NCBI GenBank assembly: GCA_944379995.1
Contig: CALWGF010000001.1
Span: 62,001 to 126,000 of the forward strand
DNA from: an uncultured Clostridia bacterium
GTDB lineage: Bacteria; Bacillota; Clostridia; Lachnospirales; Anaerotignaceae
Length of the DNA: 64,000 nt
Reading direction: 5' to 3'
Shown: one piece after another, positions 25,585 to 34,992 of the stretch
Numbering within the stretch: the stretch's first letter is position 1
Layout of the letters: every line of letters begins with the position of its first letter
Program-made: the position numbers and the translations under genes
The notes under the pieces: generated by a model
Told to the model about the DNA's origin: nothing
Databases searched by the model: none
What the model saw: only the letters and a program-made list of their open reading frames with translations

Positions 25585-28212
25585 ATGGATAAACGTGATA
25601 TTGCCCTTAATGAACTGGAGTGTGAACTTCGTACAGATTTTAAAAATGGTCTTTCTGAAAAAGAAGCAGAAAAAAGACTTATTAAAAATGGTAAAAATAT
25701 AATTTCTGAAAACAAAAAAAATAAAAGTATTTTTATAAAATTTTTAATGCAGTTTTCTGATTTTATGGTTATTGCTCTTATTATTGCAGCAATAGTATCT
25801 TTTGTAGTTTCAAAAATGCAAGGTGAAAATGATTATATTGACTCTTTGATTATTATTGCAATAGTTGTATTTAATGCTGTTTTAGGTGTTATACAAGAAA
25901 ATAAAGCTGAAAAAGCTATTGAGGCACTTAAAAAGTTATCTTCTCCCCATACAAAAGTATTAAGAGAGGGTAAAGTTAAAGAAATATTATCAGAGGATTT
26001 AGTGGAAGGCGATGTTTTTATAATAGAAACAGGTGATTTTATATCTGCTGACGGAAGAATTATAGAAAGTATTGAACTTAAAGCAGAGGAAGCATCACTT
26101 ACAGGAGAGTCTGTACCTGTTTCAAAAAACATAAAATGTGTTACAAATGATAAAACTTCTTTGGGTGATAGAAAAAATATGGTTTTTGCATCATCTTATA
26201 TTACAGGCGGAAAAGGAAAAGCTGTTGCTATAAGTACAGGTTTAAACACAGAAGTAGGAAGAATTGCAAAACTTATGATTGACGAGGAGGAAACAGAAAC
26301 ACCTATGCAAAAACGTTTGTCAAAAACAGGTCAAACCCTTGGAACAGCAGCAGTTATAATATGTCTTGTTATATTCCTTATTGGAGTTTTTAGAAATTCT
26401 GATTGGTTTGAAATGTTTATGACATCAATAAGTCTGGCTGTTGCTGCAATACCTGAAGGACTTCCTGCAATAGTTACAATAGTTCTTGCTATGGGTATGC
26501 AAAATATGTCAAAGAAAAATGCAATTATAAGAAAACTTCCTGCTGTTGAAACTCTTGGAAGTGCTAATGTAATATGTTCTGATAAAACAGGTACTCTTAC
26601 ACAAAATAGAATGAGAGTTGTAACTGTTACAGATAATAAAAATAAAATTAAAGAAGATATTTCAAAAAGAAAATTTATACTTAAATTGGCAGCATTATGT
26701 AATAACTGTAATTATGATGATAATAATATAAAGGGTGAGCCTACTGAAAAAGCACTTATGGAATGTGCTGTGGATTGTGGAGAAAATATTTATAAAATAA
26801 ATGATGAATATAAAAGAATAGGGGAAATTCCTTTTTCATCAGAAAGAAAACTTATGACAACAATACATAGAACACCTAAAGGAAAGTACATATCAATTAC
26901 AAAAGGTGCTCCTGATGTTTTAATTAAATTATGTACAAAAGTTCTTGATAATGAAAAAGAAAGAACTATGCAAAGAAATGATATTTTAGATATACAAAAT
27001 TTAAACGATAATATGGCGGAAGGTGCTTTAAGAGTTATTGCAGTTGCTTATAATGAATATAATGAAAAACCTGTTTCTTTTAATAAAGATATTATAGAAA
27101 GAAACCTTGTTTTTGTGGGAATGGCAGGAATTTCAGACCCACCAAGACCGGAAGCCTATGAAGCTGTTAAACTTTGTAAAAAAGCAGGAATAAAGCCTGT
27201 AATGATAACAGGTGACCATATAACAACAGCAAAAGCTATTGCAAAAGATTTAGGCATATTTAAAAATGGTGATAAGTGTATGACAGGGGCAGAACTTAAT
27301 CTTGTACCAGATGAATATTTGAATGAAAATATAGAAAATTATAGCGTTTTTGCTAGAGTATCACCTGAGCATAAAGTTAGAATTGTAAAGGCTTTTAAAA
27401 ATAAAGGCTATATTACCGCTATGACAGGTGACGGAGTAAACGATGCACCTGCTCTTAAAGCTGCTGATATAGGCTGTGCTATGGGCAAAAACGGCACAGA
27501 TGTTGCAAAAGGTGCTGCCGATATGATACTTGCAGATGATAATTTTGCAACTATTATAGAGGCTGTAAAAGAGGGAAGAAGAATATATGCCAATATAATA
27601 AAATCAATTCATTTCCTTATATCAAGTAATATTGGTGAGATTATAACAATATTTACTGCTATGTGTTTTGGTTGGGCAACTCCACTTTTGCCTATACAGC
27701 TTTTGTGGGTAAATCTTGTTACAGACTCTTTACCTGCTGTTGCACTTGGTATGGACAAGGCTGAAAAAGATATTATGGAAAAACCACCTGTTTCCGATAA
27801 TGGTAATATATTTTCGGGTGGTTTGGGAATAAGAATTGCATTAGAAGGTTGTATGATAGGGCTTTTGGCTCTTTTAGCTTTTGCAATAGGTCATGTATAC
27901 TTTGATTTAGGTGTTGGATATGCATATGGTAGAACAATGGCTTTTGCTGTTTTAAGTATTTCTCAACTTGTACATGCTTTTAATATGAGAACAAATGGTT
28001 CTTTATTTAAAATAAATATATTTTCAAATAAGGTTTTAGTTCTTTCTTTTATTATAGGTGTTATACTTCAAGCATCTGTTATTACTATACCTACATTTGC
28101 ACAAGTTTTTAAAGTTGTAAGTCTTGATTTTGATAAATGGCTTATTGTTTCTATACTTTCATTTATGCCTATTATTATTGTTGAACTTGAAAAACTTTTA
28201 GGTAAAAAATAA
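25585..28212 (+). CDS. P-type cation (calcium) transporting ATPase
   Basis: 875 residues, full length for P2-type ATPases. Actuator motif TGES near residue 172; PEGLP in M4 near 291 (cation-binding region, giving VAAIPEGLP); phosphorylation site DKTGTLT near 333; nucleotide-binding KGAP near 440; hinge TGDGVNDAPALK near 613. There are about ten transmembrane helices and a cation N-terminal domain. Closest in appearance to PMCA/SERCA-like bacterial Ca2+ pumps (PacL/YloB group), which expel Ca2+ using ATP. Divergent from ytaF with about 105 bases between. Confidence 0.92.
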   Translation: MDKRDIALNELECELRTDFKNGLSEKEAEKRLIKNGKNIISENKKNKSIFIKFLMQFSDFMVIALIIAAIVSFVVSKMQGENDYIDSLIIIAIVVFNAVLGVIQENKAEKAIEALKKLSSPHTKVLREGKVKEILSEDLVEGDVFIIETGDFISADGRIIESIELKAEEASLTGESVPVSKNIKCVTNDKTSLGDRKNMVFASSYITGGKGKAVAISTGLNTEVGRIAKLMIDEEETETPMQKRLSKTGQTLGTAAVIICLVIFLIGVFRNSDWFEMFMTSISLAVAAIPEGLPAIVTIVLAMGMQNMSKKNAIIRKLPAVETLGSANVICSDKTGTLTQNRMRVVTVTDNKNKIKEDISKRKFILKLAALCNNCNYDDNNIKGEPTEKALMECAVDCGENIYKINDEYKRIGEIPFSSERKLMTTIHRTPKGKYISITKGAPDVLIKLCTKVLDNEKERTMQRNDILDIQNLNDNMAEGALRVIAVAYNEYNEKPVSFNKDIIERNLVFVGMAGISDPPRPEAYEAVKLCKKAGIKPVMITGDHITTAKAIAKDLGIFKNGDKCMTGAELNLVPDEYLNENIENYSVFARVSPEHKVRIVKAFKNKGYITAMTGDGVNDAPALKAADIGCAMGKNGTDVAKGAADMILADDNFATIIEAVKEGRRIYANIIKSIHFLISSNIGEIITIFTAMCFGWATPLLPIQLLWVNLVTDSLPAVALGMDKAEKDIMEKPPVSDNGNIFSGGLGIRIALEGCMIGLLALLAFAIGHVYFDLGVGYAYGRTMAFAVLSISQLVHAFNMRTNGSLFKINIFSNKVLVLSFIIGVILQASVITIPTFAQVFKVVSLDFDKWLIVSILSFMPIIIVELEKLLGKK

Positions 28213-28235
28213 TATTTAATTTTAAAAGTTTAGGT

Positions 28236-28279
28236 CAAGCCTTTTTAAAGGCTTGCGAGGGTTTGGGAGCAGAGCTTCC
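28236..28279. repeat. Tandem-hairpin intergenic element
   Basis: CAAGCCTTT faces AAAGGCTTG with only TT between (28236-28255). Nine bases later GGGAGC faces GCTTCC across AGA (28265-28279). The stretch is richer in G+C than its surroundings and resembles dispersed palindromic elements seen between genes in Clostridia. I see only this copy in the window. The first hairpin could also serve as a weak terminator of the ATPase gene. Confidence 0.4.
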
Positions 28280-28373
28280 AAAAAACTTATATGTTGTAAA
28301 ACTATCTTTTTTATAAGTATCAATACTCTGAATATGGTATAATAAAAAAAATATATTTTTGGAGATGATACTA

Positions 28374-29624
28374 TTGACAGAATTTTTTAAAAATAATAGA
28401 AAAAAACTTTTTGATAATATAGATAATTCATCTATTGTAATACTTTTTGCAGGAAAAGCCCCTGTAAAAAGAGGTGATGAAAACTATCCTTTTACACCAG
28501 ATAGAAATTTTTATTATATTACTGGTATTGACACAGAAGAAAATATTGTTGTTATTACAAAAAATAATAATAAATATGGTGAAACACTTTATATAAAAAG
28601 AGATAATGGCTATCTTGCTAAATGGGTTGGGGCAAATATAACAGAAGAAGAAGCAACAGAAATATCAGGAATTGAAAATATAAATTATTTAGACTGGTTT
28701 AATGATGAAATATCATCTTTTATATTTAAAAATCATATAAAAAATATTTATATTGACTTGGAATGTAGAGATATAACATCACCTTTAACTTCTGCTAATA
28801 TTTTCTATGAAAGTTTTATTAAAAAATATCCTCATATTAATGTAATTAATGTATATGACATTATAAGTGAAATGAGAGTTATAAAAACAGATTATGAAAT
28901 AGAACTTATAAGAAAAGCTGTTGATATTACTCGTATGGGTATTGAGGAAATGATGAGAAATTCAGAAGCTGGTATGTATGAATACGAAATTGAAGCATAT
29001 TTTGATTTTGTTCTCAAAAAAAATGGTGTGAAGGATAAGGCTTTTCAATCAATAGGGGCATCAGGTAAAAATGGAACAATACTTCATTATACAAATAATG
29101 ATGCAAAAACAAATGATAATGACCTTATACTTTTTGATGTTGGGGCACAATGGAAATATTATAATGGAGATTTAACAAGAACATTCCCTGTAAACGGTAA
29201 ATTTACTGACCTTCAAAAGAAAATTTATAACATAGTGCTTGAAGGACAGCTTAAAGTTATAGAAGCAATGAAACCTAATGAGGACTATTCAAAACTTAAT
29301 GAAATATTGAAACAACATTATTTTGAAGAACTCAAAAAAATAGGTCTTGTTGAAAAATTTGAGGACGTTTCAAAATATTATTATCATAGCGTTGGGCATT
29401 ATTTAGGGGCGGAAACTCACGATGTTGGAACATATGCGAACAGAAAACTTGAAAAAGGTATGGTTATAACAGTTGAACCGGGGCTTTATATTGAGGAATA
29501 TTGTATAGGTATAAGAATTGAGGACGATGTTCTTATAACAGAAAAGGGAAATGAGGTACTTTCTAAAGATATGATAAAAACTGTTGAAGATATAGAAAAA
29601 TTTATGGCTGAGGGTAAAATATAA
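28374..29624 (+). CDS. pepP: Xaa-Pro aminopeptidase (M24B, PepP type)
   Basis: 416 residues from TTG 28374, 9 bases after GGAG; an in-frame TTG at 28359 and ATG at 28365 overlap or abut that site. The N-terminal aminopeptidase-P domain spans residues 1-130 (NYPFTPDRNFYYITGI). The C-terminal pita-bread domain has all metal ligands: Asp in LFDVGAQW and in YNGDLTRTFP, His in VGHYLGAETHDVG, Glu in VEPGLYIEE and in IRIEDDVL. It removes N-terminal residues preceding proline. It overlaps the next gene by one base. Confidence 0.93.
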   Translation: MTEFFKNNRKKLFDNIDNSSIVILFAGKAPVKRGDENYPFTPDRNFYYITGIDTEENIVVITKNNNKYGETLYIKRDNGYLAKWVGANITEEEATEISGIENINYLDWFNDEISSFIFKNHIKNIYIDLECRDITSPLTSANIFYESFIKKYPHINVINVYDIISEMRVIKTDYEIELIRKAVDITRMGIEEMMRNSEAGMYEYEIEAYFDFVLKKNGVKDKAFQSIGASGKNGTILHYTNNDAKTNDNDLILFDVGAQWKYYNGDLTRTFPVNGKFTDLQKKIYNIVLEGQLKVIEAMKPNEDYSKLNEILKQHYFEELKKIGLVEKFEDVSKYYYHSVGHYLGAETHDVGTYANRKLEKGMVITVEPGLYIEEYCIGIRIEDDVLITEKGNEVLSKDMIKTVEDIEKFMAEGKI

Positions 29625-30340
29625 TGAAACATAAAGAAAGTGAACTTTATTACCCTTTAAAAGAGTTTTTTGAAAATAAAGGCTTTAAAGTGCAGGGAGA
29701 AGTTAAAAATTGTGATGTTGTAGCAATAAAAGAAAATATTACTGTTATATGTGAAATGAAAACATCATTTAATTTAAAACTTGTATATCAAATATTAGAT
29801 AGAAAGTCTATTACTGAAAATGTATATGCTGTTATACCACGACCAATAAAAGGGCATAACACAAAAGAATTTAAAAATATTATAAAACTTTTAAAGGCTC
29901 TTGATATGGGGCTTATAACAGTTGCTATTGATAGTCCTATAAAAACAGTTGAAGTTATTATTGAGCCTTGTAACGGTAAAAGTTATAAAAACAGTAGAAA
30001 AGTATATTTATTAAAAAATGAATTTGATAAAAGGAATATAAATTCAAATATAGGCGGTGTAAATAAACAAAAAATACTTACAGCTTATATGGAAAAATCA
30101 ATAAAAATACTTTGTTATATTGGTGATAGTGAATGTGTTTCTTTAAAAGATATAAAATGTATTTGTGGTGAAGAAAAAACATCTTCCATACTTCAAAAAA
30201 ATGTTTATGGTTGGTTTGAAAGAGTGAAAAAGGGATTTTATAAACTTTCAAAAGAGGGTAGAGAGTTTCTTTTATCAAATGAATATGAAGAAGTTAAAAA
30301 ATATTATATTGAACAAATAAAAAAAGGTGTCTTTAATTAA
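29624..30340 (+). CDS. DUF2161 family protein with PD-(D/E)XK nuclease-like fold
   Basis: 238 residues. The first 120 carry the likely nuclease core: an early Glu (KESELYYPLKEFF), Asp in NCDVVAIK near residue 29 and ICEMKTSF near 43 (E-x-K). A middle YQILDRK and a C-terminal region (about 150-235) resembling a winged-helix or DUF2161 tail follow. The family is often labelled a putative phosphodiesterase; substrate unknown. It is translationally coupled to pepP. The stop codon sits inside the terminator hairpin. Confidence 0.8.
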   Translation: MKHKESELYYPLKEFFENKGFKVQGEVKNCDVVAIKENITVICEMKTSFNLKLVYQILDRKSITENVYAVIPRPIKGHNTKEFKNIIKLLKALDMGLITVAIDSPIKTVEVIIEPCNGKSYKNSRKVYLLKNEFDKRNINSNIGGVNKQKILTAYMEKSIKILCYIGDSECVSLKDIKCICGEEKTSSILQKNVYGWFERVKKGFYKLSKEGREFLLSNEYEEVKKYYIEQIKKGVFN

Positions 30341-30354
30341 AGACACCTTTTTGT
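30323..30354. terminator. Bidirectional terminator between DUF2161 gene and fba
   Basis: AAAGGTGTCTTTAA is followed directly by its exact complement (30323-30350). T-rich sequence lies on the 3' side on both strands. The TAA of the upstream gene (30338-30340) is at the centre of the palindrome. Confidence 0.9.
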
Positions 30355-30364
30355 TTTAATTTAA

Positions 30365-31312
30365 TTATTTCATTGAGTCTACTGAACCAAGAGCTTCCTG
30401 AATTTTCTTTGTAACAATTTCCTGAATGTAATCTCTTGCAGCACCACAGTATCCTCTTGGGTCGAATGCTGATGGGTTTTCTGCAAAGCTCTTTCTGATT
30501 GCAGCTGTCATAGCAAGTCTTAAGTCTGTATCCATGTTGATTTTACATACAGCCATAGAAGCAGCTTTTCTAAGCATTTCAGCTGGCATACCTTTAGCAC
30601 CGTTAATCTGTCCACCATACTGGTTACATGTTTCAACTGATGCCTGGTCTACTGAAGAAGCACCGTGTAATACGATTGGGAAGTTGTGAATTCCTTCAGC
30701 TTCTAATTTTTCTGTGATTTTTTCAAGTCTATCAAAGTCAAGTTTAGCTTCACCTTTGAATTTATAAGCACCATGGCTTGTTCCGATAGCGATAGCAAGT
30801 GAGTCAACACCTGTACGTTTTACGAAATCAACAGCCTGGTCTGGGTCTGTGTAAGTTGCATTAGCAGCGTCAACTTTAACATCATCTTCAACACCTGCTA
30901 ATTTTCCAAGTTCAGCTTCAACAACTACACCATGAGCGTGAGCATATTCAACAACTTCTTTTGTTTTAGCTACGTTTTCTTCGTAGTCATAGTGTGAACC
31001 GTCAAACATAACTGATGTAAATCCAGCATCAATACATTCTTTAACTGTTTCAAGGTCTGGACCGTGGTCTAAGTGAAGAGCGATATCAATACCTGTTTCA
31101 GCAACAGCAGCATCTACCATTCCTTTTAAGTAAAGAGGATTAGCATATTTTAATGCACTCTTTGATACCTGTAAAATAACTGCTGAATTCTGTGATTTTG
31201 CAGCACGAACAACACCCTGAATGATTTCCATATTGTTGATGTTGAACGCACCAATTGCGTAATGTCCTTCAAAAGCTTTTTTGAACATTTCTTTTGTTGT
31301 TACTAATGCCAT
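30365..31312 (-). CDS. fba: Class II fructose-1,6-bisphosphate aldolase
   Basis: 315 residues. Zinc-dependent aldolase of glycolysis and gluconeogenesis, splitting fructose 1,6-bisphosphate to DHAP and glyceraldehyde 3-phosphate. Visible signatures are LHLDHGPD near residue 79 (catalytic Asp, zinc His), FDGSHYDYEENV near 101, EAELGKLAG near 132 (zinc Glu), IGTSHGAYKF near 178 and LHGASSVD near 212. The gene is visibly less A+T-rich and uses CTG, CAG and GGT codons more than its neighbours, as expected for a highly expressed gene. It is monocistronic with its own promoter. Confidence 0.96.
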   Translation of the reverse strand: MALVTTKEMFKKAFEGHYAIGAFNINNMEIIQGVVRAAKSQNSAVILQVSKSALKYANPLYLKGMVDAAVAETGIDIALHLDHGPDLETVKECIDAGFTSVMFDGSHYDYEENVAKTKEVVEYAHAHGVVVEAELGKLAGVEDDVKVDAANATYTDPDQAVDFVKRTGVDSLAIAIGTSHGAYKFKGEAKLDFDRLEKITEKLEAEGIHNFPIVLHGASSVDQASVETCNQYGGQINGAKGMPAEMLRKAASMAVCKINMDTDLRLAMTAAIRKSFAENPSAFDPRGYCGAARDYIQEIVTKKIQEALGSVDSMK

Positions 31313-31365
31313 TTTAAAAACACCTCTCTATATTTTTTCTTCTTAAAGTATAAGAATACATATAA

Positions 31366-31394
31366 ATTATAATACGTATATAGAGTTTTTACAA
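31366..31394 (-). promoter_or_regulatory. Promoter of fba
   Basis: On the minus strand TTGTAA (31394-31389), 17 bases, TATAAT (31371-31366). Confidence 0.75.
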
Positions 31395-31444
31395 GAGGTG
31401 ATGTTAAGTTTTTACATATTATAAACTAATGTCATATTAATAAT

Positions 31445-32275
31445 TTATACATTATTTAGAATAGTAATAATATCCTCTATTGTTTTTGGTGTACAATATG
31501 TATTTTTTATAATATGTTTTTTAATAAGTTCGTTATACAATATGTATACAGGGGGATATTTTAAACAACTTTTTTGTACAATTTTGTCATTTGCAAACAA
31601 GTCGTCTATTTTTCCGTTAAATATACATTCACCATTTTTTAAAACTATTGCATTATCTGCTATTTTATAAGCAAAATCAATATCATGAGTAGATATAATA
31701 ATTGTAATTCCTTTGTTTTTGAGTTTTTTATAAAGTGAATAAAGTTTATCTTTTTGAACTACATCAAGACAGGCTGAAGGTTCATCAAATATTATAACTT
31801 TAGGTTTCATTGCAAGTATTGATGATATTGAAACTCTTTTTTTCTGACCATATGAAAGAAAATGCACAGGTTTTTCAAAATATTCAGTAACATCTGTTTC
31901 TTTTGCACTTTCTTTTACAATATTATCAATTTCATATTCAGGTATTTTTAAATTTCTTGGACCGAATGCAATTTCATCATATACACTTGAAGAAAAAATT
32001 TGATTATCAGGTTCTTGAAACACTATACCTATATTTTTTCTAAGGTAAAAAAGTTCTTTTTTTGAATAATTTACAATATTACCATTAAATCTGTATTCTC
32101 CTGAATTTGGCTTTATTATACCGTTAAGAAGTGTAAAAAGTGTTGATTTTCCTGCACCGTTTTCACCTAGTATAACTGTTGTTTTACATTCTTCTATTGT
32201 TATATTTATATTTTTTAGAGCTTGTGTTTTGTCACCATATGTAAAGTTTATATTTTTTAATTCAATTATATTCAT
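31445..32275 (-). CDS. cbiO: Cobalt ECF/ABC importer ATPase CbiO
   Basis: 276 residues. Walker A LGENGAGKST near residue 35, Q-loop FQEPDNQIFSS near 86, signature LSYGQKKRVSI near 143, Walker B VIIFDEPSACLD near 164, and STHDIDFA. The FQEPDNQ and SYGQKKR variants are characteristic of ECF-type ATPases. It powers the CbiMNQ cobalt uptake system encoded immediately upstream on the same strand. Last gene of the operon. Confidence 0.93.
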   Translation of the reverse strand: MNIIELKNINFTYGDKTQALKNINITIEECKTTVILGENGAGKSTLFTLLNGIIKPNSGEYRFNGNIVNYSKKELFYLRKNIGIVFQEPDNQIFSSSVYDEIAFGPRNLKIPEYEIDNIVKESAKETDVTEYFEKPVHFLSYGQKKRVSISSILAMKPKVIIFDEPSACLDVVQKDKLYSLYKKLKNKGITIIISTHDIDFAYKIADNAIVLKNGECIFNGKIDDLFANDKIVQKSCLKYPPVYILYNELIKKHIIKNTYCTPKTIEDIITILNNV

Positions 32276-33051
32276 TATAAAAATACCTCCATAAATATAA
32301 ATATAGAAACAATTATTATTGAAATAATAACAGAATGTATAAATTCTTTTTTATTTATATCTGTTTTTGAAAACTTAAAATTTCCGTCAAAACATCTTGC
32401 TTCAAGAGAATTGTATATTTTTGAAACCCTTATAAAAGAAAGTATAAATACTGATGAAAATGCTTTTGCAAATGAATTTATTGATTGCATAAAACCATTA
32501 TATCCAAGCCTTGATTTTTGTGAAAGTATTATACAATCTCGTCTTTCACTAAGTACAAATATAAAATGATATATAATAAACATAAGCTCTATAATTAAGT
32601 ATGGTATTTTTAATTTTTGTAAAACACCTGTTATTTTATAAATATCAGTTGTAAGTATAATAAAATACATTGATGATATACAAGAAAATGCCTTTATAGC
32701 TGTTATAACACCCAATTTAATAGAATTTTCTGTTATACATATAAATTTATTTGCAAAAAAGGGCAGGCTTATTATGCCTGTCCTTTCTGTATATATATTT
32801 AATGATATTGTTATTACCCCTAATATTATGAATATAGCAGGGGATATATACATTTTTATGTATTTTATTAAATCTGTACCACTCTTAAAAACTGTAAAAT
32901 ATATTGCAGTACATAATATAAAAATAAGTGAAAAAATATTATTTCCACATATACCGCAAAAAAGCATAGAAATACTTAATAATAATTTTCCTGCTGTATC
33001 AAAGTTTCTAAGTTTTGAGTTATATGATGCATATTCAATAAAATATTTCAT
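32275..33051 (-). CDS. cbiQ: Cobalt ECF transporter transmembrane protein CbiQ
   Basis: 258 residues with about five helices. The typical segments are present: early PAGKLLLS-like (DTAGKLLLSISM), middle LIIELMFIIYHFIFVLSERRD, and the coupling motif SLEARCFDG near residue 225, corresponding to the A-R-G signature that docks on CbiO. It overlaps cbiO and cbiN by one base each, so the four genes are tightly coupled. Confidence 0.92.
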   Translation of the reverse strand: MKYFIEYASYNSKLRNFDTAGKLLLSISMLFCGICGNNIFSLIFILCTAIYFTVFKSGTDLIKYIKMYISPAIFIILGVITISLNIYTERTGIISLPFFANKFICITENSIKLGVITAIKAFSCISSMYFIILTTDIYKITGVLQKLKIPYLIIELMFIIYHFIFVLSERRDCIILSQKSRLGYNGFMQSINSFAKAFSSVFILSFIRVSKIYNSLEARCFDGNFKFSKTDINKKEFIHSVIISIIIVSIFIFMEVFL

Positions 33052-33326
33052 TATTTATCACTTTTCCTTTTTCCTATTGCATATCCGAAACCAAAAGCGA
33101 TTATACCTGTTCCCAAAGAAGCTTGTAATGCAAATATAAGGCTTTCTACTTCTCCACTTGGAGGTGCCCATATACTTTCTGTCCAAGGTTCATAATCATT
33201 GTCTATTTCCATTATAACATTTTCGGCTTCTCCGTCAGCACCGCCAAATTCTTTGTTTGAATTTATAAAAAGAGGTATAACTGCAAGAATTATTACAATA
33301 AATATTAAAATTATATTTTTTTTCAT
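33051..33326 (-). CDS. cbiN: Cobalt transport accessory protein CbiN
   Basis: 91 residues with two helices (about 5-23 and 66-85) flanking an extracytoplasmic loop. The family motif [12 protein letters not shown] and the loop [25 protein letters not shown] (PPSGEVESL) are clear. CbiN assists loading of Co2+ into CbiM. Order cbiM-cbiN-cbiQ-cbiO is standard. Confidence 0.93.
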   Translation of the reverse strand: MKKNIILIFIVIILAVIPLFINSNKEFGGADGEAENVIMEIDNDYEPWTESIWAPPSGEVESLIFALQASLGTGIIAFGFGYAIGKRKSDK

Positions 33327-34069
33327 GCTGTTTCCTCCTTGTTATTTAAAAATCCAATAATTGATATTTCTTCTTTGAAATACTTTGATAATCCTCTGAA
33401 TATAACAACAGTAAGTAATCCTTCACTTATTGCTAAAGGAAATTGTGTTACTGCAAATACTGAAGCAAATTTTATAAATGATGCACCTATTCCGCCAACT
33501 TCTGAAGGATAGCATATTGAAAGCTGTATTGATGTTACTACATATGTTAAAAGGTCGCCTAAAAAAGCTCCTAAAAATATACTGATTTCAGTTGAAATAT
33601 TTAATTTTCTTGATAATTTATAAACACCCCAAGCAACAAATGAACCAACTATTGCCATTGAAAATACATTTGCTCCAAGAGTAGATATTCCACCATGTGC
33701 AAGCAAAAGTGCTTGGAAAAGAAGTACTATAAGTCCCAAAAGACAAGTAACAGCAGGTCCAAAAAGTATTGCACCAAGACCAATACCAGTAGGATGAGAA
33801 CAACTTCCATTAAATGATGGTATTTTTAATGCTGAAAGAACAAATATAAATGCTCCTATCATTGCCAAAAGAAGTTTTGATTTTGGATTTTTTTCAACAA
33901 TTTTTTTAATTGATATATAGCCATAAATAATAAATGGTAATGCTATTATATCCCAGCCAATACACCATTCTTTTGGAAGAAATCCTTCTGCAATATGCAT
34001 TCCGAAAGCATTTACTGATACCATTAAAGATATAAGTATTCCTAAAACTAAAATATTAAATTTTTTCAT
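33323..34069 (-). CDS. cbiM: Cobalt ECF substrate-specific component CbiM
   Basis: 248 residues. A cleavable N-terminal signal (about 1-23) exposes MHIAEGFLP, whose N-terminal Met/His ligates Co2+. Further conserved residues are [13 protein letters not shown] near 91 (metal-site His) and seven or so helices. First gene of cbiMNQO, placed under a B12 riboswitch, which fits cobalt rather than nickel uptake. Confidence 0.94.
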   Translation of the reverse strand: MKKFNILVLGILISLMVSVNAFGMHIAEGFLPKEWCIGWDIIALPFIIYGYISIKKIVEKNPKSKLLLAMIGAFIFVLSALKIPSFNGSCSHPTGIGLGAILFGPAVTCLLGLIVLLFQALLLAHGGISTLGANVFSMAIVGSFVAWGVYKLSRKLNISTEISIFLGAFLGDLLTYVVTSIQLSICYPSEVGGIGASFIKFASVFAVTQFPLAISEGLLTVVIFRGLSKYFKEEISIIGFLNNKEETA

Positions 34070-34103
34070 TAAATAATAATCCTCCTTTGATTTTTGGTTT
34101 TTT

Positions 34104-34139
34104 TAAAATAAAAAAAACCTTCTTCGAGATACAAAGAGG
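34104..34139 (-). terminator. Expression-platform terminator of the cobalamin riboswitch
   Basis: On the minus strand CCTCTTTG pairs with CGAAGAAGG (one wobble, one bulged A) around TATCT, then eight T and more T-rich sequence, just before cbiM. Confidence 0.65.
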
Positions 34140-34203
34140 GCATAGTTACGTAAACGTAAAAGCCTTTTCTCCATCGCTCGTAGAGATAAAGTTTCGATAT
34201 TTT

Positions 34204-34360
34204 ATGGCAGGTATTCTGGCTTGAGTGTCATTGCTTTTTTCGTCTTCCCATATAAACATACAGTGACATATTTGAAAAAAGCTCTCCTCTTACAGCGGCG
34301 GGACCGCACAGGATTTTCACCTGTTTCCCTATTATGTCGTCGTTAGCGACCACCACAAAA
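34204..34360 (-). ncRNA. Cobalamin riboswitch
   Basis: Reading the minus strand: GGGAAACAGGTGAAAATCC near 34330-34310, then GCGGTCCCGCCGCTGTAA, and at the 3' side the B12 box AGCCAGAATACCTGCC (34221-34206). Their order and spacing match the AdoCbl riboswitch core. It should shut cobalt import when B12 is plentiful. The 5' boundary is approximate. Confidence 0.93.
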
Positions 34361-34493
34361 TTTTTTATTCTGTTTTGTTTGTAAGCTTACAGAGATATTA
34401 TATATACTCACATTAATAATTTCAATGTTTTTTTACTGAATTTTAAGAAATTCTTAATGGTATCATAAATATTTTTATTTTATATTTGTTATA

Positions 34494-34522
34494 TTGCAAT
34501 AGATTTTTTTGGGTATTATAAT
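34494..34522 (+). promoter_or_regulatory. Promoter of the 34561 gene
   Basis: TTGCAA (34494-34499), 17 bases, TATAAT (34517-34522), about 38 bases before the ATG. Confidence 0.75.
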
Positions 34523-34560
34523 TGTATATGAAGATATTTTTATTAAGGAGTTTTTAAATT

Positions 34561-34992
34561 ATGGAAGATACAGTAATTGTAATAATGCTTAAAGATAATG
34601 AAACAGGTTTTCTTGATAAAGAACTTGGAAGCTATACTTTAAGTGAAAATGAAAATCTTATATACAACACATATGCAACAGAAAAAGAAGATGGAACAAT
34701 TGAAATTTTTATGCGTCTTACATGTGACAGAGAACTTTCCGATTGGGAATATAATGCTGTATTTGATTATTATGATGATGAAACAATTAAGCCATTTGTT
34801 ACGTCTATTAATGAAGATGATGAATTTTTTAATCCATGTTGGAACATTACTTTTGAATTCTCTGATAATGTGCAATATATGGAACAAAAAATTCATAAAT
34901 TGTTAGAACTCCATAAACAAGAACTTTTATCTGTTTATGATGTAATAGCCGATAAAAAGGATGAATATATTAATGAGGAAACAGAAAATTAA
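34561..34992 (+). CDS. Conserved acidic hypothetical protein (possibly DUF6762)
   Basis: 143 residues, soluble and very acidic, with many Asp/Glu and few Lys. There is no signal peptide or catalytic motif. The length and the pattern ending in an Asp/Glu-rich helix (LELHKQELLSVYDVIADKKDE) remind me of the DUF6762 family of Clostridia, but I hold this loosely. Well-placed AAGGAG and a clear promoter show it is real. The next gene starts inside its 3' end. Confidence 0.65.
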   Translation: MEDTVIVIMLKDNETGFLDKELGSYTLSENENLIYNTYATEKEDGTIEIFMRLTCDRELSDWEYNAVFDYYDDETIKPFVTSINEDDEFFNPCWNITFEFSDNVQYMEQKIHKLLELHKQELLSVYDVIADKKDEYINEETEN

